From assembly GCF_900116225.1 (NCBI RefSeq), contig NZ_FOZZ01000020.1:1-32859 (forward strand): 32,859 nucleotides of DNA, given 5' to 3'. How positions within the stretch are numbered: the first letter of the stretch is position 1; every line of letters begins with the position of its first letter. A model generated the notes under the pieces. That model saw only the letters and a list, made by a program, of their open reading frames with translations. It did not search any database and had not been told where the DNA came from. The DNA comes from Sphingobacterium wenxiniae (GTDB taxonomy: Bacteria > Bacteroidota > Bacteroidia > Sphingobacteriales > Sphingobacteriaceae). A program made the position numbers and the translations under genes. Positions 8,522 to 15,899 of this stretch are shown piece after piece.

Positions 8522-9392
8522 AGTTTTCAAATGTTACTTCAAAAATGCTCCCCGAAGGAGTGTTATTTTTCACTTTTATAGAGGCATTGTGTTTTTGCAA
8601 CACCGTTTTCACAATGTATAAGCCCAAACCAGTGCCCTTGGTCTTACGTGTAGACTCATTCCCTACACGATAAAACTTATTAAATATAAACTTTTTTTCT
8701 TGATCAGGAATGCCTTCGCCATGGTCTGCTACTGAAAAAAACAGCTTCCCTCCATCCAATCTTTTCAATTGCACCGTCACATTCGCGCATGGTGGCGAAT
8801 ATTTTATAGCATTTTCCACCAGATTGTTCACCACATTGGTAATGGCGAATTTATCGGCGTAAAGAGGGATTCCTTCTTCCAGATCTGTCTTAAGGATTTG
8901 CGTACTACAGGCATTCTTCTGCAATCGATCCGCAACATCTCTTACCACCTCTGTAAAATTAAACTCTTCCTTCGGCAAGTTAAAGCTTCGGTCTTCTAAT
9001 TTCGTCGTCAATAGTACATTCTCCACCAAATCATCCAGACGCTCTATATCTTTTAAAGAATTAGAAAGAAACATCTTTTGTTGCTCTCGTTCCAAATCAC
9101 GCTTGAGAATAGTCTGTATATATAGTTTGACGGATGCCAACGGTGATTTCAGTTCGTGGGTTACCGACAACATAAAATTGCGTTGTTGTTGTTGCAGCTT
9201 ATGTTCCCTGTAAAATAACTTTTTCAAACGAATAGCTCCCCAGATAAATATGGATAGGAAAATCAATCCTTCGCCAATAATCATTCCCTTACGATCTGGT
9301 TCATAGCTCACCAACAAATACCCCCACCAAACCAGTTGGGTAACCGCATAAATGACCAAGAAATAGAATAAGACCAGCGCGCGTTTCATCAT
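8511..9392 (-). CDS. Sensor histidine kinase
   Basis: This 293-residue inner-membrane kinase has two hydrophobic helices (about 5-28 and 36-55) with a very short loop between them, so it lacks a large periplasmic sensor domain. The HisKA segment carries the phospho-acceptor His79 in SVTHELKSPLAS. The ATPase domain shows the N box with Asn193 (NLVENAIKYS), DHGEGIP (222-228), a FNKFYR box and TGLGLYIV (253-260). The short extracytoplasmic part suggests it senses a membrane or partner-protein signal. It is the first gene of the train that continues with its regulator and the heme genes. Tandem ATGs at 9392 and 9389 make the start uncertain by one codon. Confidence 0.92.
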   Translation of the reverse strand: MMKRALVLFYFLVIYAVTQLVWWGYLLVSYEPDRKGMIIGEGLIFLSIFIWGAIRLKKLFYREHKLQQQQRNFMLSVTHELKSPLASVKLYIQTILKRDLEREQQKMFLSNSLKDIERLDDLVENVLLTTKLEDRSFNLPKEEFNFTEVVRDVADRLQKNACSTQILKTDLEEGIPLYADKFAITNVVNNLVENAIKYSPPCANVTVQLKRLDGGKLFFSVADHGEGIPDQEKKFIFNKFYRVGNESTRKTKGTGLGLYIVKTVLQKHNASIKVKNNTPSGSIFEVTFENYAN

Positions 9393-9408
9393 CTCTAATT
9401 AATATTGG

Positions 9409-9440
9409 CAAAAGTAACCATTTGAACCACCGAAAGGAAA
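9409..9440 (-). promoter_or_regulatory. Promoter of the kinase/regulator/hemE gene train
   Basis: On the minus strand TACTTTTG (9416-9409) matches TAnnTTTG exactly. TTTC lies 20 nt upstream (9440-9437) in place of the usual TTTG. The predicted leader is only about 13-16 nt. Confidence 0.5.
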
Positions 9441-9535
9441 TAGTACATGGATTTTGACACTAATACGAAGAATGGCTTCATCCCTTATGTCAAAATATGA
9501 TTTTATTAAAATTGCTTGGGGGGTAAAGGGTAGGT

Positions 9536-9568
9536 TTTGTATTATCCATTTTAATTTCCCTAATTTTG
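9536..9568 (+). promoter_or_regulatory. Consensus promoter of the YjjG-like gene, touching its start codon
   Basis: TTTG (9536-9539), 21 nt, then TAATTTTG (9561-9568) is a full match to the Bacteroidota promoter. The ATG begins at 9572, three bases after the box, where transcription should start. The mRNA is therefore predicted to be leaderless. Confidence 0.7.
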
Positions 9569-9571
9569 CGT

Positions 9572-10273
9572 ATGTTTTCAGATAAAAAAGACATCTTCTT
9601 TGATTTAGACCATACGATTTGGGATTTCGATAGAAATGCAGAAGAAACCCTTCACGAACTTTATTACAGGTATAAATTCGATAATCTTTTCAACCGTTCC
9701 CACTCGGATCTCTTTATACAGACCTATACCGAAAACAACCATCGCCTATGGGATCTTTATCACCACGGAAAAATTGACAAGGCAACGTTGCGTAAAGCTC
9801 GTTTTGCGGATACTTTTTCCCAGCTTGGTGTCAATCCGGAATTGTTTCCTACAGCATTTGAAGAGGATTATTTAGCTATCTGTCCAACAAAAACCAATCT
9901 TTTCCCTAATGCGCACGAGACATTGCAATATTTACAAGCCAAATACACATTACACCTGATTTCCAACGGGTTTAAAGAAGCTTGTGAAAAGAAATTGACA
10001 CATTGCAATCTAAGTCCTTACTTCAAAACAATTGTCATTTCAGAAAACATAGGTGTCAATAAACCGCATCCGCAAATCTTCGAATATGCTGTAAAAAACG
10101 GGGAGGCAAAAACAGAGCAATCGGTAATGATTGGTGATAATTTAGATGCTGACGTTCGTGGGGCTCAAAATTTCGGTATGGAGGCGATATTTTTTAATGC
10201 GGTGAATGCGGAAAAGCCTACAGATGTAAAGCACATGATTCACGACTTAAAGGAACTACAGGGATATTTTTAG
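9572..10273 (+). CDS. yjjG: HAD-family nucleotidase, YjjG type
   Basis: This 233-residue cytoplasmic hydrolase is of the haloacid dehalogenase superfamily, most like YjjG, a 5'-nucleotidase that removes non-canonical pyrimidine nucleotides. Motif I is FFDLDHT with nucleophile Asp11 and acid/base Asp13. A helical cap follows (about 15-95), then motif II SNGF, motif III Lys in NKPHP and motif IV MIGDNLDADVRGA. All catalytic residues are present. An in-frame TTG at 9566 is possible, but it falls within the promoter box, so the ATG at 9572 is chosen. The gene ends one base from the oppositely oriented parE, with no hairpin between them. Confidence 0.85.
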   Translation: MFSDKKDIFFDLDHTIWDFDRNAEETLHELYYRYKFDNLFNRSHSDLFIQTYTENNHRLWDLYHHGKIDKATLRKARFADTFSQLGVNPELFPTAFEEDYLAICPTKTNLFPNAHETLQYLQAKYTLHLISNGFKEACEKKLTHCNLSPYFKTIVISENIGVNKPHPQIFEYAVKNGEAKTEQSVMIGDNLDADVRGAQNFGMEAIFFNAVNAEKPTDVKHMIHDLKELQGYF

Positions 10274-10274
10274 A

Positions 10275-10574
10275 TTAATCACCCAACCTGTTTTCTATAT
10301 CCATCTGTTGGTGCAATATTCTAATAATTTCGATTTCATTTTCTCTATGATTGATTTTGTAGAAAATTAAATGTGATTTTACTTTTGAACGTAAATAGCC
10401 TTTTCTCACATGGCTATAGTCTTTTCCTGAATTTGGGTTTTCGGTTAAATATTCTATCTCATCAATTATAAGGTTATAATATCGGTTAGCTTGTCTTTCT
10501 GACCAAGTTTCATAAGTATAAAGCCAAATATTCTCAAGATCATTTAGTGCTTCCTTACTAATTTTATACATCAT
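10275..10574 (-). CDS. parE: ParE/RelE-type toxin
   Basis: This 99-residue basic protein is of the RelE/ParE superfamily. The pattern fits: an N-terminal strand and helix (YKISKEALNDLENIWLYTYETWS), a second helix with RYYNLI, the segment NPNSGKDYSHVRKGYLRSKVKSHLIFYK, and a final strand EIEIIRILHQQMD. The family poisons DNA gyrase (ParE) or cleaves mRNA (RelE). The spacing and the ParD-type partner favour ParE. Candidate starts are GTG 10577, ATG 10574 and ATG 10571. The middle one gives TGATG overlap with the antitoxin stop, typical of coupled translation. The 3' end is one base from the convergent YjjG-like gene. Confidence 0.85.
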   Translation of the reverse strand: MMYKISKEALNDLENIWLYTYETWSERQANRYYNLIIDEIEYLTENPNSGKDYSHVRKGYLRSKVKSHLIFYKINHRENEIEIIRILHQQMDIENRLGD

Positions 10575-10822
10575 CACTCTTCACCGTATTTTTGATGAAG
10601 TGACTTTAGGAAAATATCCCTTTTAAAGTCCGTTACAAAACCAGATTTTTCGCCCTTTTTAAGTTCTTTTATAAGTTCGGCTTTCTTCGTTTCTTCATGT
10701 TCAAACAACCTTAAAGCAGCTCTCACAACCTCACTTGCAGAAGAGAATTTCCCTGACTGCACTTGTTCATTTATAAAATTATTGAAATAATCACCTAATA
10801 ATATGGACGTATTTTTAGCCAT
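10574..10822 (-). CDS. parD: ParD-type antitoxin (ribbon-helix-helix)
   Basis: This 82-residue protein has an N-terminal ribbon-helix-helix DNA-binding part (KNTSILLGDYFNNFINEQVQ, then SASEVVRAALRLFEHEE). Its charged C-terminal tail would wrap the toxin. The frame is open 34 codons further upstream, but that extension runs through the promoter and terminator and does not look like protein of this family, so the ATG at 10822 is the start. It precedes the toxin and overlaps it, the standard antitoxin-first order. A consensus promoter containing an inverted repeat lies just upstream and fits autorepression by the ParD or ParDE complex. Confidence 0.87.
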   Translation of the reverse strand: MAKNTSILLGDYFNNFINEQVQSGKFSSASEVVRAALRLFEHEETKKAELIKELKKGEKSGFVTDFKRDIFLKSLHQKYGEE

Positions 10823-10843
10823 AACGTTAACCTTTCCTTTATC

Positions 10844-10875
10844 CAAAGATACCAAGAATTGGCATCTTATACAAA
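10844..10875 (-). promoter_or_regulatory. parDE promoter with embedded palindromic operator
   Basis: On the minus strand TTTG (10875-10872), 20 nt, then TATCTTTG (10851-10844) is a full consensus promoter. The spacer holds an imperfect palindrome, GATACCAAGAATTGGCATC (10848-10866, plus-strand reading), with 7 of 8 arm pairs matching around a 3-nt centre. A repressor bound there would block both promoter elements. Confidence 0.65.
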
Positions 10876-10897
10876 TAGGCAACAATCCTTCTAATTC

Positions 10898-10940
10898 AAA
10901 AAAAAATGTCCGGACAGATACCAAATCTCCCCGGACATTT
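10898..10940 (-). terminator. Intrinsic terminator of the receptor-DUF1080 operon
   Basis: On the minus strand AAATGTCCGG pairs with CCGGACATTT (10 bp). The 17-nt loop contains a further AGAT/ATCT pairing, and the stem is followed by nine Ts. It begins 26 nt past the DUF1080 stop codon and shields the parDE promoter from read-through. Confidence 0.85.
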
Positions 10941-10965
10941 CTCTTAGCCTAATAGCTACTGAATA

Positions 10966-11772
10966 CTACAGTTCTTTCACTGTAATATTACGATACCACA
11001 CATCATCGCCGTGGTCCTGGAAGCCGATAACCCCGGCATCTTTACCCACTTGTTTCAACATATGGAAGGCCAAAGGCCATTTTTCAGCACTGAACTTACT
11101 AGATTGTAACAATGCTTCCCATTCCGGTGTAAGGATAGTATATTCCACGACTTTCACACCGTTTTGGTAATGTTCTACTTTTCCGTCTTTCACGACAATT
11201 TTCGAACTGTTCCACTCTCCTGCCGGTTTAGCATTCTGTGGCTTGGCAGGAATCATATCGTACAAAGAAGCGGACTTACGATTGCCATCTACACCCATTT
11301 TCGCATCCGGGTGGTTGTCATTATCCAAGATTTGATATTCCGGACTGGAAATGTAGATAGGCTGTTTTTTTATCTCTTTTGCTAAGAAGAATACGCCTGA
11401 ATTACCTGCGTGTGAGATTTTCCATTCGAAAGCCAGTTCGAAGTTTTTAAAATCGTGCGCAAAGATAATATCTCCGCCTTCTGCTTTTTCATCGCCATTT
11501 GGTTTTCTGGAGAATTTCAGTGTTCCATCCTCAATAGACCATTTAGCTGGCACATGTGATTTGTTATAGCCACGCCAACCATTCAATGAACTTCCATCAA
11601 AAATCACGTAAGCTCCATCAGCGTTCTTTTTGAAACCGGAGATATCTACACGTGATAAATCATTCAGTTCATATTGCGGCACACCTACCGGAGTGCTCTG
11701 TTCTTGGGCGATACAAGCTGTTGCTGATAACAACATAGCAAGCCCTAAGGTGTAAAAAAAGTTTTTTTTCAT
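10966..11772 (-). CDS. Exported DUF1080 (3-keto-disaccharide hydrolase-like) protein
   Basis: This 268-residue protein has a signal peptide (MKKNFFYTLGLAMLLSATAC, cleavage probably after IAQ near 23). One DUF1080 domain fills the rest: FDGSSLNGWRGY near 57-68, then the beta-sandwich stretches FELAFEWKISHAGNSGVFF and PEYQILDN. The family has a concanavalin-like fold, and some members hydrolyse 3-keto sugars. Activity here is not shown by the sequence. The ATG at 11772 is chosen because the 32-codon upstream extension lacks a signal peptide and overlaps the receptor gene. It lies 52 nt after the TonB-dependent receptor gene and before a strong terminator, so the two form an operon. Confidence 0.88.
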   Translation of the reverse strand: MKKNFFYTLGLAMLLSATACIAQEQSTPVGVPQYELNDLSRVDISGFKKNADGAYVIFDGSSLNGWRGYNKSHVPAKWSIEDGTLKFSRKPNGDEKAEGGDIIFAHDFKNFELAFEWKISHAGNSGVFFLAKEIKKQPIYISSPEYQILDNDNHPDAKMGVDGNRKSASLYDMIPAKPQNAKPAGEWNSSKIVVKDGKVEHYQNGVKVVEYTILTPEWEALLQSSKFSAEKWPLAFHMLKQVGKDAGVIGFQDHGDDVWYRNITVKEL

Positions 11773-11824
11773 ATAAAACTCAAGTTTAGTTGCTTTTTTA
11801 AAGATAGAAAAAAATAAATGACTT

Positions 11825-14278
11825 TTAAAAGTTTTCACCCATTTCATCCATACCGCCACCGTTATCATTTTGTTCCCGTTTCTTATTTAGATCCTGAATA
11901 CCGAAGCGATAAGAGAATGAGAGCGTAAACATCCGTTTCATCCACCGATGTTCAAAATTTGAATGGATCTGCGGCGTATAGGTATCTGCGCCAAAACGTC
12001 GGGTATCGAACAAATCGCGCACATTTAACGCTACACTGGCCCGTTTACCCATAAAATCTTGTTTCAACGCCACATCCACTCCTGTCATGTGTTTGCTCTT
12101 ACCCTGTGCCATAATTCGTGGTGCAAAATAATGTGCCCGCACCTGCATGGCAAGATTGCGCGTAAATTTAACGTTGGTATTAATGTTTGTGTTCCAGTTG
12201 AAGCCCTCTTGCTTGGCTATATTAAAAGCTTCGTTTCCTTCAAATTTGTTGTAGAAAAAGTTACCGTTCCACGTAGCATCCCACCAATTGGTAATATTCA
12301 CTTTGGAAATTAATTCCAATCCTGCAACATTGGAGCTTGTTAGGTTTTCCCACCGGCTATACGTTATACTTTGCTCATCTACATGGTAGATATAAGGCTG
12401 CATAACATCATTCATTCGGCGGTAATAAGCCGAAGTAATAAAGTTCCATTTATCATAGAACTTGGCAAAGCCCAATTCTAGTGAGTGGATATCCTCAGGC
12501 ATCAGATTGGGATTACCTTGTCGACGGTTCATCTCGTCTGAAACATCTGGAAACGGATTCACCTGCCAACCGCGAGGACGCTGTACTCTACGCGTATAGC
12601 TCAACTGCACTTTGTCACCACTTCCTCCAACATCGTAAGTCAAGAACACACTTGGGTATAAACGGAAATAATCCAGATTTCCTTTTGTTTCGATTTGGTC
12701 AACTGGCAGATTTGGATCTTTTGCAAAATAAATTGTATTGAGATCCGCCTGTTCCGCACGAAGCCCCACCTGATAACCCAATTTGTCAAATAACTTGTTC
12801 TGGTAATTGGCATATAGGGCGTGTACACTACTGGTCATATCAAAATCATTACTGATCGTGTAATCAGGAAAATATTGACCTTGATCGTTATCTAAAAGTT
12901 CAGAAAACTGGGTATCAAATGATTTACGGATAATGGAGCGATAACCTGTCTCAAATTTACTATCCTCACTGAATGGAAGCACGTAGTCCAACTGTATATT
13001 CATCACCGAACCATCTTCACTAGTCTGGTTAATTCGCCCACTCGCAGGTAAGCCCATTGAGTATGTCTGGTCAAAGCTATTGACTCCATCTTCAGTATCT
13101 TTTCCGTAACTAAAATTCGCTGTTAGTTCAGAACCTTCTCTATTAAATCTACGCGTCAAATCAAGATTCAAGTCATAACCCAAATCGTCCTCATTCTGTC
13201 TAGACAAACGGGTACTTGTACCCGAAAGTTGAGGATGGTTGAGATAAGTATAAAAAAGGTCTCCCCTACGGTCGTTATCACGTAAACTTAAGTTTCCCGA
13301 GACACCAATAGTCGTCTTATCATTCAGATAATAGTCCACTCCCAGTTTCATGGTATTGTTTATACCCAATCTTGATGTTTCCTCGGTATTGTTGATTTGA
13401 CTTTGATCCGCCAAGTAGAGATTGTTACGTGCCCCAGACCCAACATTGTTTCTATGGGCAAAGTTGTAATTTCCGAAATAGTTGAACTTTCCATCCCTAT
13501 AGTTCAGATTCACGCCAGCCATATAATTATCATAAGAGCCTACAGAAGCATTAACCGTTCCGTTCAAACCTGTTCTTACATTCTTTTTCAGAATGATGTT
13601 AATAATACCAGATTGCCCTTCCGCATCATATTTTGAGGAAGGGTTGGTGATAATTTCAACCTTATCAATGGCATTAGCGGGCAAAGATTGCAAAAGGGAA
13701 TTAATATCGCTCCCGGCCATAGCAGACTCTTTGCCATCAATCAAAATACGCACAGAATTAGATCCCCGCAAGGATACAGAACCATCCATATCGACTTCCA
13801 AGGTAGGAACATTCGCTAATAAATCAGAGGCAGAGCCACCCACACTCACCAGACTTTGAGACACATCAAATATCTTACGGTCTATACCCAGGCGCATTTC
13901 AGGAGCTTGTGCCTGCACAACCACTTCCTGTATAAATTCACCATCGTCAGCCATGAAAATCTTGCCTACGTTAAGTGTTTCCGAAGCTTTTACTTGTAAG
14001 TTTTGTTCAAAAGCATTCACTTTACCTACATACGTAATACGTAGGGCATATTCCCCTACCGGAACCTGCTCGAATACTAAATTACCTGTATCGTCACTTT
14101 GAGCACCTTGGACTTGGCTCATATTAGTCTGATTCAACAAAGCTGCACTCGCGCCACTGATGGGGGCATTTGTCTCAGCACTCAAAACCGACACCTGGAT
14201 TTTGCCGTGCTGTGCGATAAGGAAAAAAGGTGTGAAAAGATAAAAGAAAAATAATTTAAAATTTTTGTTCAGTAGCAT
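11825..14278 (-). CDS. TonB-dependent receptor with carboxypeptidase-regulatory-like N-terminal domain
   Basis: This 817-residue outer-membrane protein has a signal peptide ending near IAQ, then an Ig-like regulatory domain (about 25-105: ISVLSAETNAPISGA type, ending GKIFM). A plug domain follows (about 115-235: SDLLANVPTLEVDMDG ... SSKYDAEGQSGIINIILKKN), then a long beta barrel of the OMP_b-brl_3 type. The last strand (FTLSFSYRFGI) is followed by an unusual hydrophilic tail rich in Gly, Asn and Met. Such receptors import ligands using TonB energy; the ligand is unknown. There is no SusD-like partner, so this is not a standard polysaccharide locus. The start at 14278 places the signal peptide correctly; upstream ATGs add a spurious second hydrophobic stretch. 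Confidence 0.9.
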   Translation of the reverse strand: MLLNKNFKLFFFYLFTPFFLIAQHGKIQVSVLSAETNAPISGASAALLNQTNMSQVQGAQSDDTGNLVFEQVPVGEYALRITYVGKVNAFEQNLQVKASETLNVGKIFMADDGEFIQEVVVQAQAPEMRLGIDRKIFDVSQSLVSVGGSASDLLANVPTLEVDMDGSVSLRGSNSVRILIDGKESAMAGSDINSLLQSLPANAIDKVEIITNPSSKYDAEGQSGIINIILKKNVRTGLNGTVNASVGSYDNYMAGVNLNYRDGKFNYFGNYNFAHRNNVGSGARNNLYLADQSQINNTEETSRLGINNTMKLGVDYYLNDKTTIGVSGNLSLRDNDRRGDLFYTYLNHPQLSGTSTRLSRQNEDDLGYDLNLDLTRRFNREGSELTANFSYGKDTEDGVNSFDQTYSMGLPASGRINQTSEDGSVMNIQLDYVLPFSEDSKFETGYRSIIRKSFDTQFSELLDNDQGQYFPDYTISNDFDMTSSVHALYANYQNKLFDKLGYQVGLRAEQADLNTIYFAKDPNLPVDQIETKGNLDYFRLYPSVFLTYDVGGSGDKVQLSYTRRVQRPRGWQVNPFPDVSDEMNRRQGNPNLMPEDIHSLELGFAKFYDKWNFITSAYYRRMNDVMQPYIYHVDEQSITYSRWENLTSSNVAGLELISKVNITNWWDATWNGNFFYNKFEGNEAFNIAKQEGFNWNTNINTNVKFTRNLAMQVRAHYFAPRIMAQGKSKHMTGVDVALKQDFMGKRASVALNVRDLFDTRRFGADTYTPQIHSNFEHRWMKRMFTLSFSYRFGIQDLNKKREQNDNGGGMDEMGENF

Positions 14279-14357
14279 TATTGAAATCGTTCGTTTCCAC
14301 AAAAAAACAAAATAAAAGCTACTAAAGCTTATTCGTAACCGCAATATTACGCGACTA

Positions 14358-14639
14358 CTACTCTACCGAAACAGTCAATCCTTCGGCCTGTAATATCTTT
14401 CGGTATACTTCCATTTCAGTGTAGGAACCTTCCAGAACTGCGCATTTTCCTTCATTATGTACTTTCCATGCAATCTGCTCAGCTTGGGGTTCTGTATATT
14501 GCAGATGATGCATCAAACAAAAGATAACATGATCGAAAGTATTTACTTCATCATTCCATAATATTAAACGATTGGACGTTTTAACACTTGCTAAAATTTC
14601 TTCCAGTGTAAAGGTTTCCTGTTCGGTCTGCACGCTCAT
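14358..14639 (-). CDS. clpS: ATP-dependent Clp protease adaptor ClpS
   Basis: This 93-residue adaptor delivers N-degron substrates to ClpAP. The core shows ILWNDEVNTFDHVIFCLMHHL, with the N-degron-binding Asn-Asp pair and the conserved helix. It then continues through AWKVHNEGKCAVLEGSYTEMEVYRKILQ to the final strand GLTVSVE. The frame extends 11 codons further upstream, but that part is the promoter, and the ATG at 14639 gives the usual length. It lies 79 nt upstream of the TonB-dependent receptor on the same strand. Partial co-transcription with that gene is possible but not clear. Confidence 0.92.
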   Translation of the reverse strand: MSVQTEQETFTLEEILASVKTSNRLILWNDEVNTFDHVIFCLMHHLQYTEPQAEQIAWKVHNEGKCAVLEGSYTEMEVYRKILQAEGLTVSVE

Positions 14640-14643
14640 AGGG

Positions 14644-14672
14644 CAAAAATAATCATTTTCATTATTGTTCAA
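14644..14672 (-). promoter_or_regulatory. clpS promoter, abutting the start codon
   Basis: On the minus strand TTG (14672-14670), 18 nt, then TATTTTTG (14651-14644). The ATG at 14639 follows after four bases (CCCT), so the transcript is predicted to be leaderless or nearly so. Confidence 0.6.
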
Positions 14673-14792
14673 CGTTTAATGTTGATTTTGTTTAAAGTCT
14701 AACGTTCAAAACTCAACTTTAAGCCTCAATCCTTAACCTCCAAAATTTAAAAATTACATAAATTTGTATCTTTACCACATAATATTAAACTT

Positions 14793-15839
14793 ATGTTGCA
14801 ATCAAAGATAGCAGGAATTGGGTATTATGTTCCCAAAAACGTATATACCAATCAAGACTTGACACGGTTCATGGATACCAGCGATGAATGGATACAGGAA
14901 CGTACTGGTATAAAGGAACGTCGTTATGCCGATAGAATCGGTGAAACAACGACAACGATGGCTATCGAAGCTTCGAAAATTGCTATTGAACGAGCAGGTA
15001 CTACCGCTCAGGATATCGACTTTATCATTTTCGCGACCTTGTCTCCTGATTATTATTTCCCCGGTTGTGGTGTATTACTACAACGTGAAATGGGTATGGG
15101 TGAGATTGGCGCATTAGATATCCGCAACCAATGTTCTGGATTTGTTTATGCACTTTCTATCGCTGATCAGTTTATAAAAACGGGGATGTACAAGAATATT
15201 CTCGTCGTAGGGTCTGAAAAGCACTCCTTTGCCCTAGACTATTCTACACGGGGGCGTGGGGTATCGGTCATTTTTGGGGACGGTGCTGGGGCAGTTGTTC
15301 TTCAGCCGACTACAGAAGAGGGAAAAGGTATATTAAGCACACACCTGCATTCCGATGGTGCTGAAGCCGAAAAGCTGGCAATGTATTATCCAGGGGCATC
15401 AGGAGGCATTTGGCTAGATAACAAACCAGAATGGCCTGAACAGGAATTAGGTGGTATGTTAATGACTAAAGAAATGTTGGAGGATGGTACAGCCTTCCCC
15501 TATATGGATGGACAAGCTGTATTCAAAAAAGCCGTTGTCAAATTCCCGGAAGTGATTGGCGAGGCTTTAGCGAAGAATAATTTGACTCCAGCTGATATCA
15601 ATTTATTAGTTCCTCACCAAGCAAACTTACGTATTGCCCAATTTGTACAAAAGACCTTGCGCCTACGGGATGACCAGGTCTTTAACAACATCCAGAGATA
15701 TGGCAATACCACTGCAGCTTCTGTACCGATTGCACTTTGTGAAGCATGGGAAGAAGGCAAAATAAAAGATGGTGACCTTGTTTGTTTAGCAGCATTCGGT
15801 GCCGGCTTTACCTGGGGTTCTGCATTGATACGGTGGTAA
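14793..15839 (+). CDS. fabH: 3-oxoacyl-ACP synthase III (KAS III)
   Basis: This 348-residue thiolase-fold enzyme condenses an acyl-CoA starter with malonyl-ACP to begin fatty acid synthesis. The catalytic triad is present: Cys114 in IRNQCSGF, His275 in VPHQANLR and Asn305 in YGNTTAAS. It is some 30 residues longer than E. coli FabH. The extra length is mainly between about 195 and 235 (a Gly/Trp/Glu-rich loop including GGIWLDNKPEWPEQELGG), near the substrate entrance. It stands alone, without plsX, fabD or rpmF beside it, so it could be a secondary KAS III with its own starter preference. It is convergent with the DUF4954 gene across a 27-bp hairpin. Confidence 0.9.
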   Translation: MLQSKIAGIGYYVPKNVYTNQDLTRFMDTSDEWIQERTGIKERRYADRIGETTTTMAIEASKIAIERAGTTAQDIDFIIFATLSPDYYFPGCGVLLQREMGMGEIGALDIRNQCSGFVYALSIADQFIKTGMYKNILVVGSEKHSFALDYSTRGRGVSVIFGDGAGAVVLQPTTEEGKGILSTHLHSDGAEAEKLAMYYPGASGGIWLDNKPEWPEQELGGMLMTKEMLEDGTAFPYMDGQAVFKKAVVKFPEVIGEALAKNNLTPADINLLVPHQANLRIAQFVQKTLRLRDDQVFNNIQRYGNTTAASVPIALCEAWEEGKIKDGDLVCLAAFGAGFTWGSALIRW

Positions 15840-15844
15840 AATCA

Positions 15845-15899
15845 AGATAATAGCAATATGGCGATGCTTGTAACAAGCATCGCCATATTGCTATTATCT
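15845..15899. terminator. 27-bp perfect hairpin between convergent genes
   Basis: The arms 15845-15871 and 15873-15899 are perfectly complementary around a single central base. The hairpin starts 6 nt after the fabH stop and includes most of the stop codon of the DUF4954 gene (15898-15900). There is no strong T run on either side. A two-way terminator or RNA-stability structure is the likely role. Confidence 0.7.
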
